64,000 nt of DNA from JBDHWG01 sp046328505 (GTDB taxonomy: Bacteria; Chloroflexota; Anaerolineae; Epilineales; JAHCIE01). The notes under the pieces are model-generated. The model was not told the origin of the DNA, ran no database searches, and saw only the letters and a program-made list of their open reading frames with translations. A program made the position numbers and the translations under genes. Shown here one piece after another: positions 34,901 through 42,591 of the stretch (positions are counted from its first letter, which is position 1; each line of letters begins with the position of its first letter). The DNA lies in contig JAXLWL010000003.1 in the NCBI GenBank assembly GCA_046328505.1, positions 1,269,116 to 1,333,115 on the forward strand. The letters run 5' to 3'.

Positions 34901-36139
34901 TGACGGTAGGTCCGGAAACACCGGCGCGTAGTGATTCGGGACGACGAACAGCAGCGTGACACCGCTGGCCTCCATGCTGCTGAGCACTGTCTGAAGGTCC
35001 AGGTCATCGCCTGTGCCGGGAACCCCATCCCGCCCCGGATCGAGATAACTGGGTGCGTAGCCGGTGCGCCAGGTCGTGCCTGTGTGATACGCGGGGTTGG
35101 GTACGCCGTAGTTCAGGTCGTCATCGTGGGCGACGCTATCGCCAAACATGATGAGGAAACGTCGGGCGTCGCGCCGCCAGCCGATCGCGGTATCTGAGTA
35201 GCTTTCGTAGAGCGCCCGCGTGTAGGCCTCCGGCTCGTCCCCGCCATTACCCGTCGTGACAGCGTTGATAGCCGACTGCACCGCGTTGCGGTCCCCCGTG
35301 ACGGCCTGTCGCAATAGATAGGCATGGTCGCTCGACGCGCCATAGGGGCTGGTCGGGTAGTCGAGGAAGTCCATCACCCCGAACTGGACGTCCGGGATCA
35401 GCGCCGCCAGGTCATTCATAATCTGGCTCGCGCTGCTTTGCGCGGCGCCGATTTCGTTGCGCATGCTGCCTGAGGCGTCAAACGCAAAGACAATGTCCGC
35501 TTTCCCTGGCGCCGGCGGGATGAAGATATGCTTCGTCTCGTGGGCCGATTGGCCGGGGCAGAGCGTCGGCCCAAAATATGCCGTTGGCGTTGCTGTCAAC
35601 GTGCGCGTCGGTGTCGGCGTCAGCGTGACGGTGGGCGTGCGTGTTGGGGTCCACGTGGCCGTCGGCGTGCGCGTCGGCGTGTTGGCCACCGGCGCAGTCA
35701 CCGACCCACACGTCGGATCCACGCGCACCGTGACCTTCTTGGTGTCCTGGAGGCAGTTGCCGCTGGCGTCGTACACGCTCACGACGAGGTCGTAGTCGCC
35801 GGGGAAAGGCGCGGGGGCACTCGTTATCGGCACCGGGAGTACCAGGGAACCGGGCGCGGTCATGGTCTGCTCGGCGTGACCCCAGATCGTGTCGCCGCCG
35901 GAGGCCCAGAGGTCGGCTTTGACGAGAACCGATTGGCTAGCTGGGCTGCCGATATTGATGAACGCACCGATCGTCGCGCCGGGGACGTAGCAGTGCGTAT
36001 CCGTCGTCAGTGTATTGATCGTCGCCGTCGCCGAGCATTCCTTGGTGTTTACTGTGAGGTTGACGTTGTCGATGTACGCCCCGAAATCGCCGGAGCGGGT
36101 CGCCTTGTTAGTGCTCTGGAAGACGAACGCAATCCACAC
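31943..36139 (-). CDS. Large secreted protein with two vWA domains (downstream part of a gene broken by TGA)
   Basis: 1398 residues can be read from the ATG at 36139, but the same frame continues to 36337, and the N-terminal part (36338-36850) lies upstream in frame across a single TGA. Domain order: end of a MAM-like beta domain; Thr/Pro linker; vWA 1 with MIDAS FAFDASGSM; linker; a Cys-containing beta domain; vWA 2 with LALDRSGSM; a DUF11-like segment (TNIVITDRLSPYVTLVPNSF); CARDB-like segment (NTVYVRVRNIGDASVSDIQ); and tail QPQLYLPLIYMRGP. Known vWA proteins bind partners through a metal ion. This is a giant surface adhesin-like protein. The internal ATG at 36139 has no clear ribosome site, so the gene may be silent unless the stop is an error or read through. 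Confidence 0.8.
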   Translation of the reverse strand: MWIAFVFQSTNKATRSGDFGAYIDNVNLTVNTKECSATATINTLTTDTHCYVPGATIGAFINIGSPASQSVLVKADLWASGGDTIWGHAEQTMTAPGSLVLPVPITSAPAPFPGDYDLVVSVYDASGNCLQDTKKVTVRVDPTCGSVTAPVANTPTRTPTATWTPTRTPTVTLTPTPTRTLTATPTAYFGPTLCPGQSAHETKHIFIPPAPGKADIVFAFDASGSMRNEIGAAQSSASQIMNDLAALIPDVQFGVMDFLDYPTSPYGASSDHAYLLRQAVTGDRNAVQSAINAVTTGNGGDEPEAYTRALYESYSDTAIGWRRDARRFLIMFGDSVAHDDDLNYGVPNPAYHTGTTWRTGYAPSYLDPGRDGVPGTGDDLDLQTVLSSMEASGVTLLFVVPNHYAPVFPDLPSASVDTLYAYWQWWAYQTGAGGDAVKLTNAADLPAAIKNLVTSASSHISRLELVADPSSYQSWLTVNPPAYTNLTIPPGGLTVDFDVEIRVPPGTAVGQDYSFAVRAVGDGAVYGGQGVTVHVPANCITVTATPTRTPTATLTPTPTRTPTRTPTPTATWTPTPTVTPTCVPPRPSVVPECAPDRAPNAIRNPHFYDGNRIWGEYSRLGRELVDTSDHQAVFEGPPGIANHELLYQMVSIAPDAQNVSFWVGDYGGFGTWYGSGDPQQLPPNEPNYLRASIYDMTLTTELVRLWQINLVTRPGCGQDAPSYNLTPDDLARVRGQTVAVVFDFVKTTTVYNFSAGAHVDDIHLHICSPSGPCRVDRDKTASPSSVQPGGEVTVFLDLAGLDGACLPTRKASDVLLALDRSGSMAGTKLAAAKDAAKGFVDRMDTTTDQVGLVSFGSSPNLDVALTSSVGPVRAAIDGLVAGGSTDMAGAINAAQAELVSGRHRTTNQPIIVLMSDGRPDSSVDARTAATAAKAAGTRIFTIGLGSDVDSTLMRDVASSPSDYYFAPDATGLDAIYQQIAGAIGGAPATNIVITDRLSPYVTLVPNSFTGIPTPSVSADGKTLTWRIPRLGLETQRWSYRVKMTQTQGTWPTNDYATATYTNSQGQPGSLTFPIPQVTVLAPAAKNPQVMCKDYATDSGRVPSNPNGEAWWDSPDIWVRNQPDGIQIHQNPIAGQPNTVYVRVRNIGDASVSDIQVHLYDAPGASNIRWPDDWVPEIATASIPLLAVGENGIVAIPWTPTNEGHYCFLARIEAPTDPITADGWVPFDNNLCQKNTQIIGGGTSSGAVNVGNANHGSGYGSATINSPPVAPGTSARVTFSDPAAFNRWQGAGGTVTGGHVISGTTSIQLDTKPATAAWAMGQESLAADASVVVSAVIDRIPFAGDEKTQLVFDFVTPAGADPPTLTVTQYVDGQAVGGNVLRAQSQPQLYLPLIYMRGP

Positions 36140-36337
36140 CTGCGGCTGGCCGAGGGCGCTCGTACCGGCACCGTCAAAGTTGCTGAGGTCAATCTGGTCG
36201 CTCCCGCAGTAGGGCGACCAATCCGCGTTATGACCGGCGGTCCAGTGACCGTAGAAATTGGAGCCGTCAATCGAGACGAGGGCTTTGAGATAGTCTGCCC
36301 CACCGGAGCAGTTGGCGCCTGAGCACCAGCTCGCCGT

Positions 36338-36340
36338 TCA
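36338..36340 (-). other. In-frame TGA where a Trp codon is expected
   Basis: Minus-strand codons read YYDY, TGA, TASWC in one frame, and the reading continues without a shift to 31943. A single T in place of C on the plus strand at 36338 would convert TGG into TGA. Other genes here use TGA as a true stop, so recoding is unlikely. Confidence 0.85.
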
Positions 36341-36850
36341 GTAGTCGTAGTAGAGCAGGCCGGCCGTAGTGTTCGTCAGGTCAATTGGGCCATAGAACGT
36401 CCAGGAGTTGGTGTTAGCAGCGTATGGCCCGTCGCAGGTCAGTGCCGATCCGTCCGCGCCGCCGCCGATCGCCCAGTTTAGGTGGTTCGCGCCGTTGGCG
36501 CAGCGGTTCGCCCAGTAGTACTCCCCGCTCGTCGTGCCGTTATCATCTCGCGTTGACCAGAGACCATTCGGCCACGCGCTGTCGAAATTCTCGTCGAGCA
36601 GAACGGTCCAGTCATCCGCTTTGAGCGGGAGTTTGAGAACAGTTCCGGAAGGAGGCGGCTGATCCAGGGTGATCGGCTGGCTCACCCGGCCCCGGCCGTG
36701 GAAGGCCGCCGGTTCCTGGGCGGCGGGACCGGCGACGGCGGGCAGGGCGAGCAGGAAGCCGAGCACCCCCGCCGCGGTGAGAAGTGTTAGAAATGGCAGC
36801 CATTTTGCGAAACGTTTCAGGTTTTCAATAACATTCGTTGGATATGGCAC
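36338..36850 (-). CDS. N-terminal fragment of the broken vWA surface protein
   Basis: 170 residues. The signal anchor is FLTLLTAAGVLGFLLALPAVAG (about residues 20-41), and a short Pro-rich stretch and a beta domain begin at VLLDENFDSAWPNGLWSTRD, a MAM/jelly-roll-like start common in secreted proteins. It ends at YYDY before the TGA. Sequence past the TGA continues the same domain up to residue-like block GAYIDNVNL, so the two pieces were one gene of about 1635 codons. SD AAGGAGGACGACG precedes the ATG. If the stop is real, a truncated secreted peptide is made. Confidence 0.75.
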   Translation of the reverse strand: MPYPTNVIENLKRFAKWLPFLTLLTAAGVLGFLLALPAVAGPAAQEPAAFHGRGRVSQPITLDQPPPSGTVLKLPLKADDWTVLLDENFDSAWPNGLWSTRDDNGTTSGEYYWANRCANGANHLNWAIGGGADGSALTCDGPYAANTNSWTFYGPIDLTNTTAGLLYYDY

Positions 36851-36876
36851 GTCGTCCTCCTTGAAGAATCGGCTTT

Positions 36877-37112
36877 AGCGTTGCTTCGTGCCTTCTGTAA
36901 TCCACTACACTCTGACCGAATCACAACGGGCAGCCCAACCAGTCTCCTGGCTAAGCTGCCCGTCGCACAACGCAGGCTCCCCTCCGCGCTCGGTGCTGTT
37001 CCCAGCGCGGCCGAGAGCCTGCTTAGAAGAATATCCGCCCCCGGTCGACATCGCTGCCCCCGAGAAACGCTGTCTCAGGTAGCCTGGCGGACCGGTCCGC
37101 GACGCTACCCGA
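36877..37112 (-). ncRNA. Candidate structured leader or small RNA (unclassified)
   Basis: The 280-base gap between two minus-strand genes holds three strong stems in minus-strand reading: GGTAGC-GCGGACC/GGTCCGC-GCTACC (near 37079-37110), GCAGGCTC-CCGCGCT/AGCGCGG-GAGCCTGC (near 36974-37024), and GGGCAGC with CCAG-GAGA-CTGG inside and GCTGCCC (near 36929-36964), the last capped by a GNRA-type loop. No open frame fits. It matches no RNA family I recognise. It could be the terminator of the upstream gene plus the 5' leader of the vWA gene. Confidence 0.35.
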
Positions 37113-37130
37113 GGTGGGCGGTGTAGAGTT

Positions 37131-37922
37131 TCAAGCCTTTCCTTTTTCCTCGCCCTGGGGACCGGTCCCCGGGGATTCGCCGAGCACAGCCAGCTGAGCC
37201 TCCACGGCGCGCAGAATTGTCACACGCCTGTGGTGCTGCTCCTCGTACTGCTGCACCTTGCGCAGCTGCTGCGGCGTCATCGCGTAAATCTGCGTCTGGA
37301 TCTGCACTGCAGACAGGGTCCGGTAGCCGGGGAATGGCTCCTTCAAGCGCGGGGGTGGCTTCGCCTCAGTGCTCTTCTCTGGGTCGCGCGGCGGTGCGGA
37401 CGGCGCGGGCACGTGATCGCCGGAGGGAGGCGCCGCGGGCGCTGAGCTAGCCGTTTGCATCGACGGCACGTCAGCCGGGCGCGGCTTGCGGCCGAGTATC
37501 GCCACCATGTCCTCGATCCACTCCGACGGCACCTCGCCCGCGTGCTCCGCCTTGACCCGCTTCTTCTCCTCGAGCACCTGGTCCAAGGCTTCCATGAGCC
37601 GGCCGATCGTCTCTTCAAGCTGCTTCACTTCGCTAAGCGTCGGCATCCGACGGAGCTGAAGCAGGTAGCGCACATACCCTTCGATGTAGGTCTCGAGCTC
37701 GTGTTCGCTACGATAGCCGAGGGGGAGCAGCCAGTGGGATGCGCGCGGAGAACTGCGCCGCACGAGGGAGCGCATCAGCCGCGCCGATTCCTGCTCGGTC
37801 ACCACCACGGCGCCGAGCGTAGCGTGGAAGGTGGTCCCGGCGGTATGTCGCGCCAGCCTGACGCTATCTCGCGGCGCGTATTTGACGCGACGTTTCAAGC
37901 GTTCGATTCGTTGGGCATCCAT
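37131..37922 (-). CDS. Origin-adjacent coiled-coil protein, function unknown
   Basis: A 263-residue protein without signal peptide. The basic N-terminus RIERLKRRVKYAPRDSVRLA is followed by a helical region and a likely coiled coil at about residues 95-130 (QLEETIGRLMEALDQVLEEK). A Pro/Ala-rich linker (residues 150-190) and a C-terminal helical segment TPQQLRKVQQYEEQHHRRVT follow. It lies directly next to oriC, with an inverted repeat at 38004-38050 covering its likely promoter. No enzymatic motif. A DNA- or nucleoid-associated role is possible from position and basic N-terminus but not shown. SD CAGGAA lies 8 bases from the ATG. Confidence 0.7.
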   Translation of the reverse strand: MDAQRIERLKRRVKYAPRDSVRLARHTAGTTFHATLGAVVVTEQESARLMRSLVRRSSPRASHWLLPLGYRSEHELETYIEGYVRYLLQLRRMPTLSEVKQLEETIGRLMEALDQVLEEKKRVKAEHAGEVPSEWIEDMVAILGRKPRPADVPSMQTASSAPAAPPSGDHVPAPSAPPRDPEKSTEAKPPPRLKEPFPGYRTLSAVQIQTQIYAMTPQQLRKVQQYEEQHHRRVTILRAVEAQLAVLGESPGTGPQGEEKGKA

Positions 37923-38003
37923 AATTGAATTCCTGTTTTATTGGCTGCGCGACAGCGTCGAATAAAGTGACCTGACCCTCACAGCATAGCGCACGTACCA
38001 CAG

Positions 38004-38050
38004 ATTCGTGGTATAATGACGCAGTGCGCCAATACCATTATACCACGAAT
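38004..38050. repeat. Perfect 15-bp inverted repeat beside oriC
   Basis: ATTCGTGGTATAATG (38004-38018) and CATTATACCACGAAT (38036-38050), separated by 17 bases. Each arm contains TATAAT, so it resembles an operator overlying promoter -10 boxes. The minus-strand arm is well placed to drive the gene starting at 37922. Confidence 0.85.
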
Positions 38051-38099
38051 TCCCTTGTCCGCGATAGTGGATTCCTCACCCGGTTGTGGTGAAAGTTGC

Positions 38100-38545
38100 A
38101 CAAGCAAAGAGAGAATCTTCACTCGCAATAGTTGAATCATAAAAAAAGTAGTCGTCGTAGGGGCTTGGGAAATGTGGATAACGGGCGGGGCGACCTGGCC
38201 GGTCACAAGATGCTCGCGTCAGGGGGCAAAGTGGTCGCGCCGGTTGTGGTGACGGTGGTTGGATCGCGCGTTGAGGACCGTCATTGCGTGTGGATACCCC
38301 CGGACAAGTGGTCCACATCCAATCGGTGTTACGCGCGCCGATCTACCGGTGGGACTCGGCCCGTTCTGTTGGCACAAGACGGCGATCGGTTGAGGATAGG
38401 CGCCTGGGGATTGTGGGGATGCGCGTGGGGATTATGAAGCCGATATCCCCACCGTCGTCCACAAGACATAAAAGCGCCAGGAAGGGATATGTTATCCCCA
38501 CCTGGCGGCAGTTTTCCCCATTCTTTAAGGGGTTATCCACAAGTG
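38100..38545. other. Replication origin oriC
   Basis: The gap between the 3' end of dnaA and the next gene holds perfect DnaA boxes TGTGGATAA (38173-38181, minus orientation) and TTATCCACA (38533-38541). Near boxes include TGTGGATAC (38289-38297), TTATCCCCA (38492-38500) and TTTTCCCCA (38512-38520), with several GTCCACA fragments. An AT-rich stretch with AAAAAAA at about 38118-38152 could be the unwinding element. Gene strands switch bias on either side. Confidence 0.87.
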
Positions 38546-38615
38546 CGACGGTGAATCGGCTATTTTGGGGCGCGTTCCAACCGGCTGGGTTCAGGCGTGA
38601 ACTTCCGTGAATGTC

Positions 38616-39983
38616 TCAGCGGCGGAAGAGCCGCTCCCGGACGGCGATGATATCCTTGCGTAGGGACTCGTTCGTCTCTTCCTGCTGCGCGATGCGCTCG
38701 ATGCCGTGCAGAACGGTCGTGTGGTCGCGGCGCAGCTTCAGGCCGATCTGGGGCAGGGACGCTCGTCCGTCCTCGCGCATGAGGTACATCGCGACGTGGC
38801 GCGGGATGACGATGCGTTGGGTGCGCTTGGCGCTGAGCATCTCCTCGATCGAGATGCGGTAGTGCTCGGCGACCGCTTCCAGAATCGCATCCATGCTGGG
38901 CGCAGGCCGCGCGACGTCGGCGCTGAGAATGCGCTGCGCGGTCTGCACGGTGAGTGGCTCGTGGGTGAGCTGCGTCCGCCCGACGACCTGGACCAGCGCT
39001 CCTTCAAGCTCGCGGATGTTGCTCTGCACCCGTTGGGCGATAAGCTGGAGAACGTCATCCGAGACGGCCAGGTGTTTCGCTTCGGCGTGGGACTTCAGGA
39101 TGGCGATGCGCATCTCCAGGTCCGGCGGCTGGATATCGGCGACGAGACCGGCCTCGAATCGGGAGCGGAGGCGCGCTTCCAGGGGCATCAGGGCGTGCGG
39201 CCGGCGGTCGCTAGAGATGACGATCTGACGGTTGGCCGCGTGCATGGCGTTGAAAGTGTGGAAGACCTCTTCCTGGGTCATCTCTTTTCCGATGAGAAAC
39301 TGGATGTCGTCCAGCAGGAGAACGTCCACCTGGCGGTAGCGATTGCGGAACTCCTCCTGCGTCTGGGTGCGGATGGCGCCGACCAGGTCATTCGTAAATG
39401 TCTCGGTTGTCACGTAGCGAACGCGGTAGCGGCGGGCGGCCAGGTGGTGGCCGATGGCCTGCAGCAGGTGGGTCTTGCCCAGCCCGACTCCGCCGTAGAT
39501 GAACAGCGGGTTGAACCGGGAGGCGGGGCTTTCCGCGACGGCGCTCGCAGCGGCGTACGCGAGCCTGTTGCTGTCGCCGACAATGAAGTTGGTAAAGGTG
39601 TATTTTGCGTTTAGCTCGGGACGTTCGAGAGCAAGCGTCGCCTGGTTCGACTTGGCCGGTCGAGCCTTGCTCCCGTTTTCGGCGGTTGGACGTGGCGCCT
39701 CGACGGCGCGGGAACCGTTGGTCGAGACGACGACGCGGAAATCCAGGGGACGACAGGCGATGCGGCTGATGGCGCGGCGCACTTCGGCGCCGAGGCGATT
39801 CTCAATCCAGTCTTTGCCATACGCGTTTGGCGTACTGATGAGGAGAAGGTCGCCGTCAAAGCCGATCGCGTGCGTCGGTCGCAGCCAGGTGTCGTAGGTG
39901 GCCGCTGTGACGCTCAATTCGAGATCGCCGAGAGCGGCTTGCCACAACTCGTCGGGGGTCTGATGTGAGGACATAGCACTCAT
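38616..39983 (-). CDS. dnaA: Chromosomal replication initiator protein DnaA
   Basis: About 455 residues. Domain I (LWQAALGDLELSVTAATYDTW), a variable linker, AAA+ domain III with Walker A YGGVGLGKTHLLQ and Walker B VLLLDDIQFL, and domain IV ending in the signature LPQIGLKLRRDHTTVLHGI, which reads the DnaA boxes. It binds ATP and opens oriC. The gene reads toward oriC, which lies beyond its 3' end. ATG codons at 39983 and 39974 are both possible, with weak ribosome sites; an open frame from 40049 was judged too long. No dnaN follows, an arrangement seen in some lineages outside the classical dnaA-dnaN order. Confidence 0.95.
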   Translation of the reverse strand: MSAMSSHQTPDELWQAALGDLELSVTAATYDTWLRPTHAIGFDGDLLLISTPNAYGKDWIENRLGAEVRRAISRIACRPLDFRVVVSTNGSRAVEAPRPTAENGSKARPAKSNQATLALERPELNAKYTFTNFIVGDSNRLAYAAASAVAESPASRFNPLFIYGGVGLGKTHLLQAIGHHLAARRYRVRYVTTETFTNDLVGAIRTQTQEEFRNRYRQVDVLLLDDIQFLIGKEMTQEEVFHTFNAMHAANRQIVISSDRRPHALMPLEARLRSRFEAGLVADIQPPDLEMRIAILKSHAEAKHLAVSDDVLQLIAQRVQSNIRELEGALVQVVGRTQLTHEPLTVQTAQRILSADVARPAPSMDAILEAVAEHYRISIEEMLSAKRTQRIVIPRHVAMYLMREDGRASLPQIGLKLRRDHTTVLHGIERIAQQEETNESLRKDIIAVRERLFRR

Positions 39984-40049
39984 AAGGCCTAACTCTGTGC
40001 CAACATAGCAACTCAGAACTCGGAGTCGCGTCGGAAAAGGACACAACAC

Positions 40050-40430
40050 TCATGGCGGCATATGCAAAGAGAGGTGCCGCAAACGACAGAAAAACAAAGG
40101 CTAGTCGAGCGTGTATCTGCCGCGCAGTTTCCCTGAGCTTGTCATCATGGATGACATGGAGGCGGGTTTCGAGTGTCCCATTGAGGAGGGAGAACCCGGT
40201 GGGCAGGGGCCTGCGTACTGTGGAGCCACATTGTAGCTCAGATTCTAATTCGACGCAATGGCACAGATGTTCTTGTGTACAAGTCGCCTTTCGCAGTTTG
40301 GCCGAAATCACCCTATCTAGGGGTACGACGGCAGGCTGATGCAACTATTTATGGCCGCTGTGGGCTAATGACGCTGGGCGATAGGGCGTAGCAGAAAATT
40401 GACGAACTTGGGCCGAAATCTTAAGGAAAG
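40050..40430. other. Intergenic region between dnaA and the histidine kinase gene
   Basis: About 450 bases from the dnaA start to the kinase. I saw no perfect DnaA box. Two copies of GGCCGAAATC (near 40299 and 40411) are the only repeated motif noticed. It must hold the divergent promoters, but none is convincing by eye. Confidence 0.4.
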
Positions 40431-41669
40431 ATGAGGGTCTTGTTCCCCTCCTTACGGCCGCCTATAATTGTGTTGGTCAGACGTAAACGATTGCGAGATT
40501 GGAAAATGCCTTTCCTACCCAATACGCGGCCGATCCAGATTGTCGAGCGTCTGCGTTGGGGACTGCCAATCCTGATCCTGTTGTTCGTCATTGGCGAACT
40601 GCTGATCGAGCAACGCTTCATCGATCCACTCGGCCCCAACGTTCGCTTTACCACGAGCGTCCTCGTCTACGGCCTCATCGGTCCGATGGTCACATGGTGG
40701 GTGCTCACGTGGATCGCGGCGAACCTGCGGCGACAGGAGGCGGCGGAGGAGCAGATCCGCCTGCTCAACCGCGAGCTTGAAGAGCGAGTGACGCAGCGCA
40801 CCGGCCAGCTTCGCGATGCCCTGCAGCAGCTCCAGGACCGCAACGAAGAACTGGAGCTGGCAAACCAGGAGCTGACCGAGCTGGATCGCCTGAAGTCGGA
40901 GTTCGTTTCCATGGTCAGCCACGAGCTGCGCGCCCCGCTGACCAACATCAACGGTGCGGTCGAGCTGCTGATGCTGGATGGGGTGCTGGACCCACACCAG
41001 CGCACCATGCTCCAGATTATCGGCGAGCAGACGCAGCGCCTGACCCGTCTGGTGCAGGGCATCCTGAACGTCTCCCGGATCGAGGCGGGGCGCCTCCAAC
41101 TCCGCCAGGAGAATGTCGACGTCAGCGCCCTCATCCACCGGGTCGCGCAGGAAATTGGAAGTATCTCGACACGGAGCGTGGAAGTCAACCTGCCGGAGAA
41201 GCCGCTGGTGGCGTGGGCCGACGCGGACCGAGTCGAGGAAGTCTTGACGAATCTAATTGACAATGCGCTTAAATACTCTGAGCCGTCGTCTACGGTAGGC
41301 GTCCAGGGCTATGTCGTCGAAGATGAGGTGGTCGTCGCCGTGAGCGACCGCGGGGTCGGGATCCCCACCCAGCAGATCAACCGTATCTTCGAGAAGTTCC
41401 ACCGCGTGGAGCAGGGCGACGACCGCGAGACGTACGGCCACGGGCTGGGGCTGTATATTGCGCGAGGGCTGGTGGAGGCCCTCGGCGGGCGTATCTGGGT
41501 TGAAAGCACCGAGGGCGAGGGGTCAACGTTTTATTTCACCCTTCCCGAGGCCGACGGCCCGCACGCGGCAGCCCTCCAGGCCGAGGCCGAAGCGGCCCAA
41601 ACCTCTGTGGCAGCCTTCCCAGAGGCCTATTCACGGCTCACAAATGGCTCACAACGGAGCGTGCCATGA
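40431..41669 (+). CDS. Membrane sensor histidine kinase
   Basis: A 412-residue kinase. Two membrane helices (LPILILLFVIGELLI and TSVLVYGLIGPMVTWWVLTW) enclose a very short outer loop. A coiled-coil linker is at about residues 100-155. HisKA has FVSMVSHELRAPLTNI with the phospho-acceptor His near residue 163, and the ATPase has N-box IDNALKYSEP, G1 SDRGVGIP and G2 GHGLGLYIARG. The short loop suggests it senses the membrane or an internal signal. The response regulator ATG overlaps its stop (ATGA). The 40431 start follows AAGGAAAG; 40506 is an alternative. Confidence 0.9.
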   Translation: MRVLFPSLRPPIIVLVRRKRLRDWKMPFLPNTRPIQIVERLRWGLPILILLFVIGELLIEQRFIDPLGPNVRFTTSVLVYGLIGPMVTWWVLTWIAANLRRQEAAEEQIRLLNRELEERVTQRTGQLRDALQQLQDRNEELELANQELTELDRLKSEFVSMVSHELRAPLTNINGAVELLMLDGVLDPHQRTMLQIIGEQTQRLTRLVQGILNVSRIEAGRLQLRQENVDVSALIHRVAQEIGSISTRSVEVNLPEKPLVAWADADRVEEVLTNLIDNALKYSEPSSTVGVQGYVVEDEVVVAVSDRGVGIPTQQINRIFEKFHRVEQGDDRETYGHGLGLYIARGLVEALGGRIWVESTEGEGSTFYFTLPEADGPHAAALQAEAEAAQTSVAAFPEAYSRLTNGSQRSVP

Positions 41670-42376
41670 TTGCAACCCAAACGAAATTAGGTGCTCAGGT
41701 TCTCGTCATTGACGATGACTCGACATTGCTGGTGCTCCTCCGCCAATCTCTGGAGCGCGCCGGCTATACGGTGCAGACGGCTGCCAACGGCCTGGCCGGC
41801 TTGCAGCAGATGTACGAGCATCGTCCGGACCTGATCGTCCTGGATGTAATGATGCCCCGCATGGATGGCTGGGAGACTGTCTCCCGCATCCGCGAGGTGT
41901 CCCAGATACCCGTCATCATGCTGACGGCGAAGGATGAGGAGGCGGACAAGCTGCGCGGGTTCGGCGCGGGCGTGGACGACTACGTCACCAAGCCGTTCAG
42001 CTTCAGCGAGCTGACGGCCCGCATCGGGGCTGTGCTCAACCGAGCGCGCCAAGTGGCGCCGGTTCGCATCCGCCGCGAGCACCGCGTCGGCGACCTGGTC
42101 GTCGACCTGGAAAACCGCCGCGTGACCAAGGATGGCGAGATCGTCAACCTGACGCCGACCGAGTACAAGCTCCTGGCCGTGCTGGCCGAGACGCCGGGGC
42201 GGGTGGTGTCGCGGGAGCAACTCCTGTCCCGGGTTTGGGGCGACGAGTACCTGGGCGATACCGACTACATCAAGCGCTACGTCTGGTACCTGCGCCAGAA
42301 GATCGAGAAGGACCCCAGCAACCCGGAGTACGTCCTGACCGACCGCGGCTTTGGCTACAGCCTGCGCAAGGAGTGA
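41666..42376 (+). CDS. OmpR-family response regulator
   Basis: A 236-residue regulator. The receiver domain has the acidic pair VIDDDS, phospho-acceptor Asp in LIVLDVMMPRMDG (near residue 58) and switch Lys in YVTKPFSF. The C-terminal winged helix includes LTPTEYKLLAVLAETPG and WGDEYLGDTDYIKRYVWYLR. It is translationally coupled to the histidine kinase gene by a 4-base overlap, so the two form one two-component system. Targets are unknown. Position beside the origin hints at conserved core function (inference). Confidence 0.92.
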   Translation: MIATQTKLGAQVLVIDDDSTLLVLLRQSLERAGYTVQTAANGLAGLQQMYEHRPDLIVLDVMMPRMDGWETVSRIREVSQIPVIMLTAKDEEADKLRGFGAGVDDYVTKPFSFSELTARIGAVLNRARQVAPVRIRREHRVGDLVVDLENRRVTKDGEIVNLTPTEYKLLAVLAETPGRVVSREQLLSRVWGDEYLGDTDYIKRYVWYLRQKIEKDPSNPEYVLTDRGFGYSLRKE

Positions 42377-42390
42377 GGTTAAGGGGGCTT

Positions 42391-42591
42391 ATGGTATCCA
42401 TAAATAAGCTGGACCTGCAATACATCACGAACGAGGCTGGGGAGAAGACCGCGGTCATCCTATCTATGGAACAGTTTCAGGAGTTGTTGGAGGACATCGA
42501 GGACCTGGCGGCGGTGGCGGAACGGCGTGAAGAGCCTACCATCCCACACGAGGACGTCGTGGCCGGGCTGAAGCGAGATGGCCTCCTATAG
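42391..42591 (+). CDS. Antitoxin of a RelE/ParE-type TA pair
   Basis: A 66-residue protein starting at MVSINKLDLQYIT after AAGGGGG. The segment GEKTAVILSMEQFQELLEDI resembles Phd/YefM-type antitoxins, which end with a neutralising helix. Its last 14 bases overlap the toxin gene, the classic coupling in these modules. It lies 15 bases after the response regulator stop, so it may be read from the same transcript as well as its own promoter. The longer open frame to 42235 overlaps the regulator gene and was rejected. Confidence 0.8.
   Translation: MVSINKLDLQYITNEAGEKTAVILSMEQFQELLEDIEDLAAVAERREEPTIPHEDVVAGLKRDGLL

Noticed and set aside
36338..36340. TGA as selenocysteine or reassigned Trp codon
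   Set aside because: The context suggests Trp, no SECIS-like hairpin was evident, and TGA ends other genes here such as the fructokinase and cupin.
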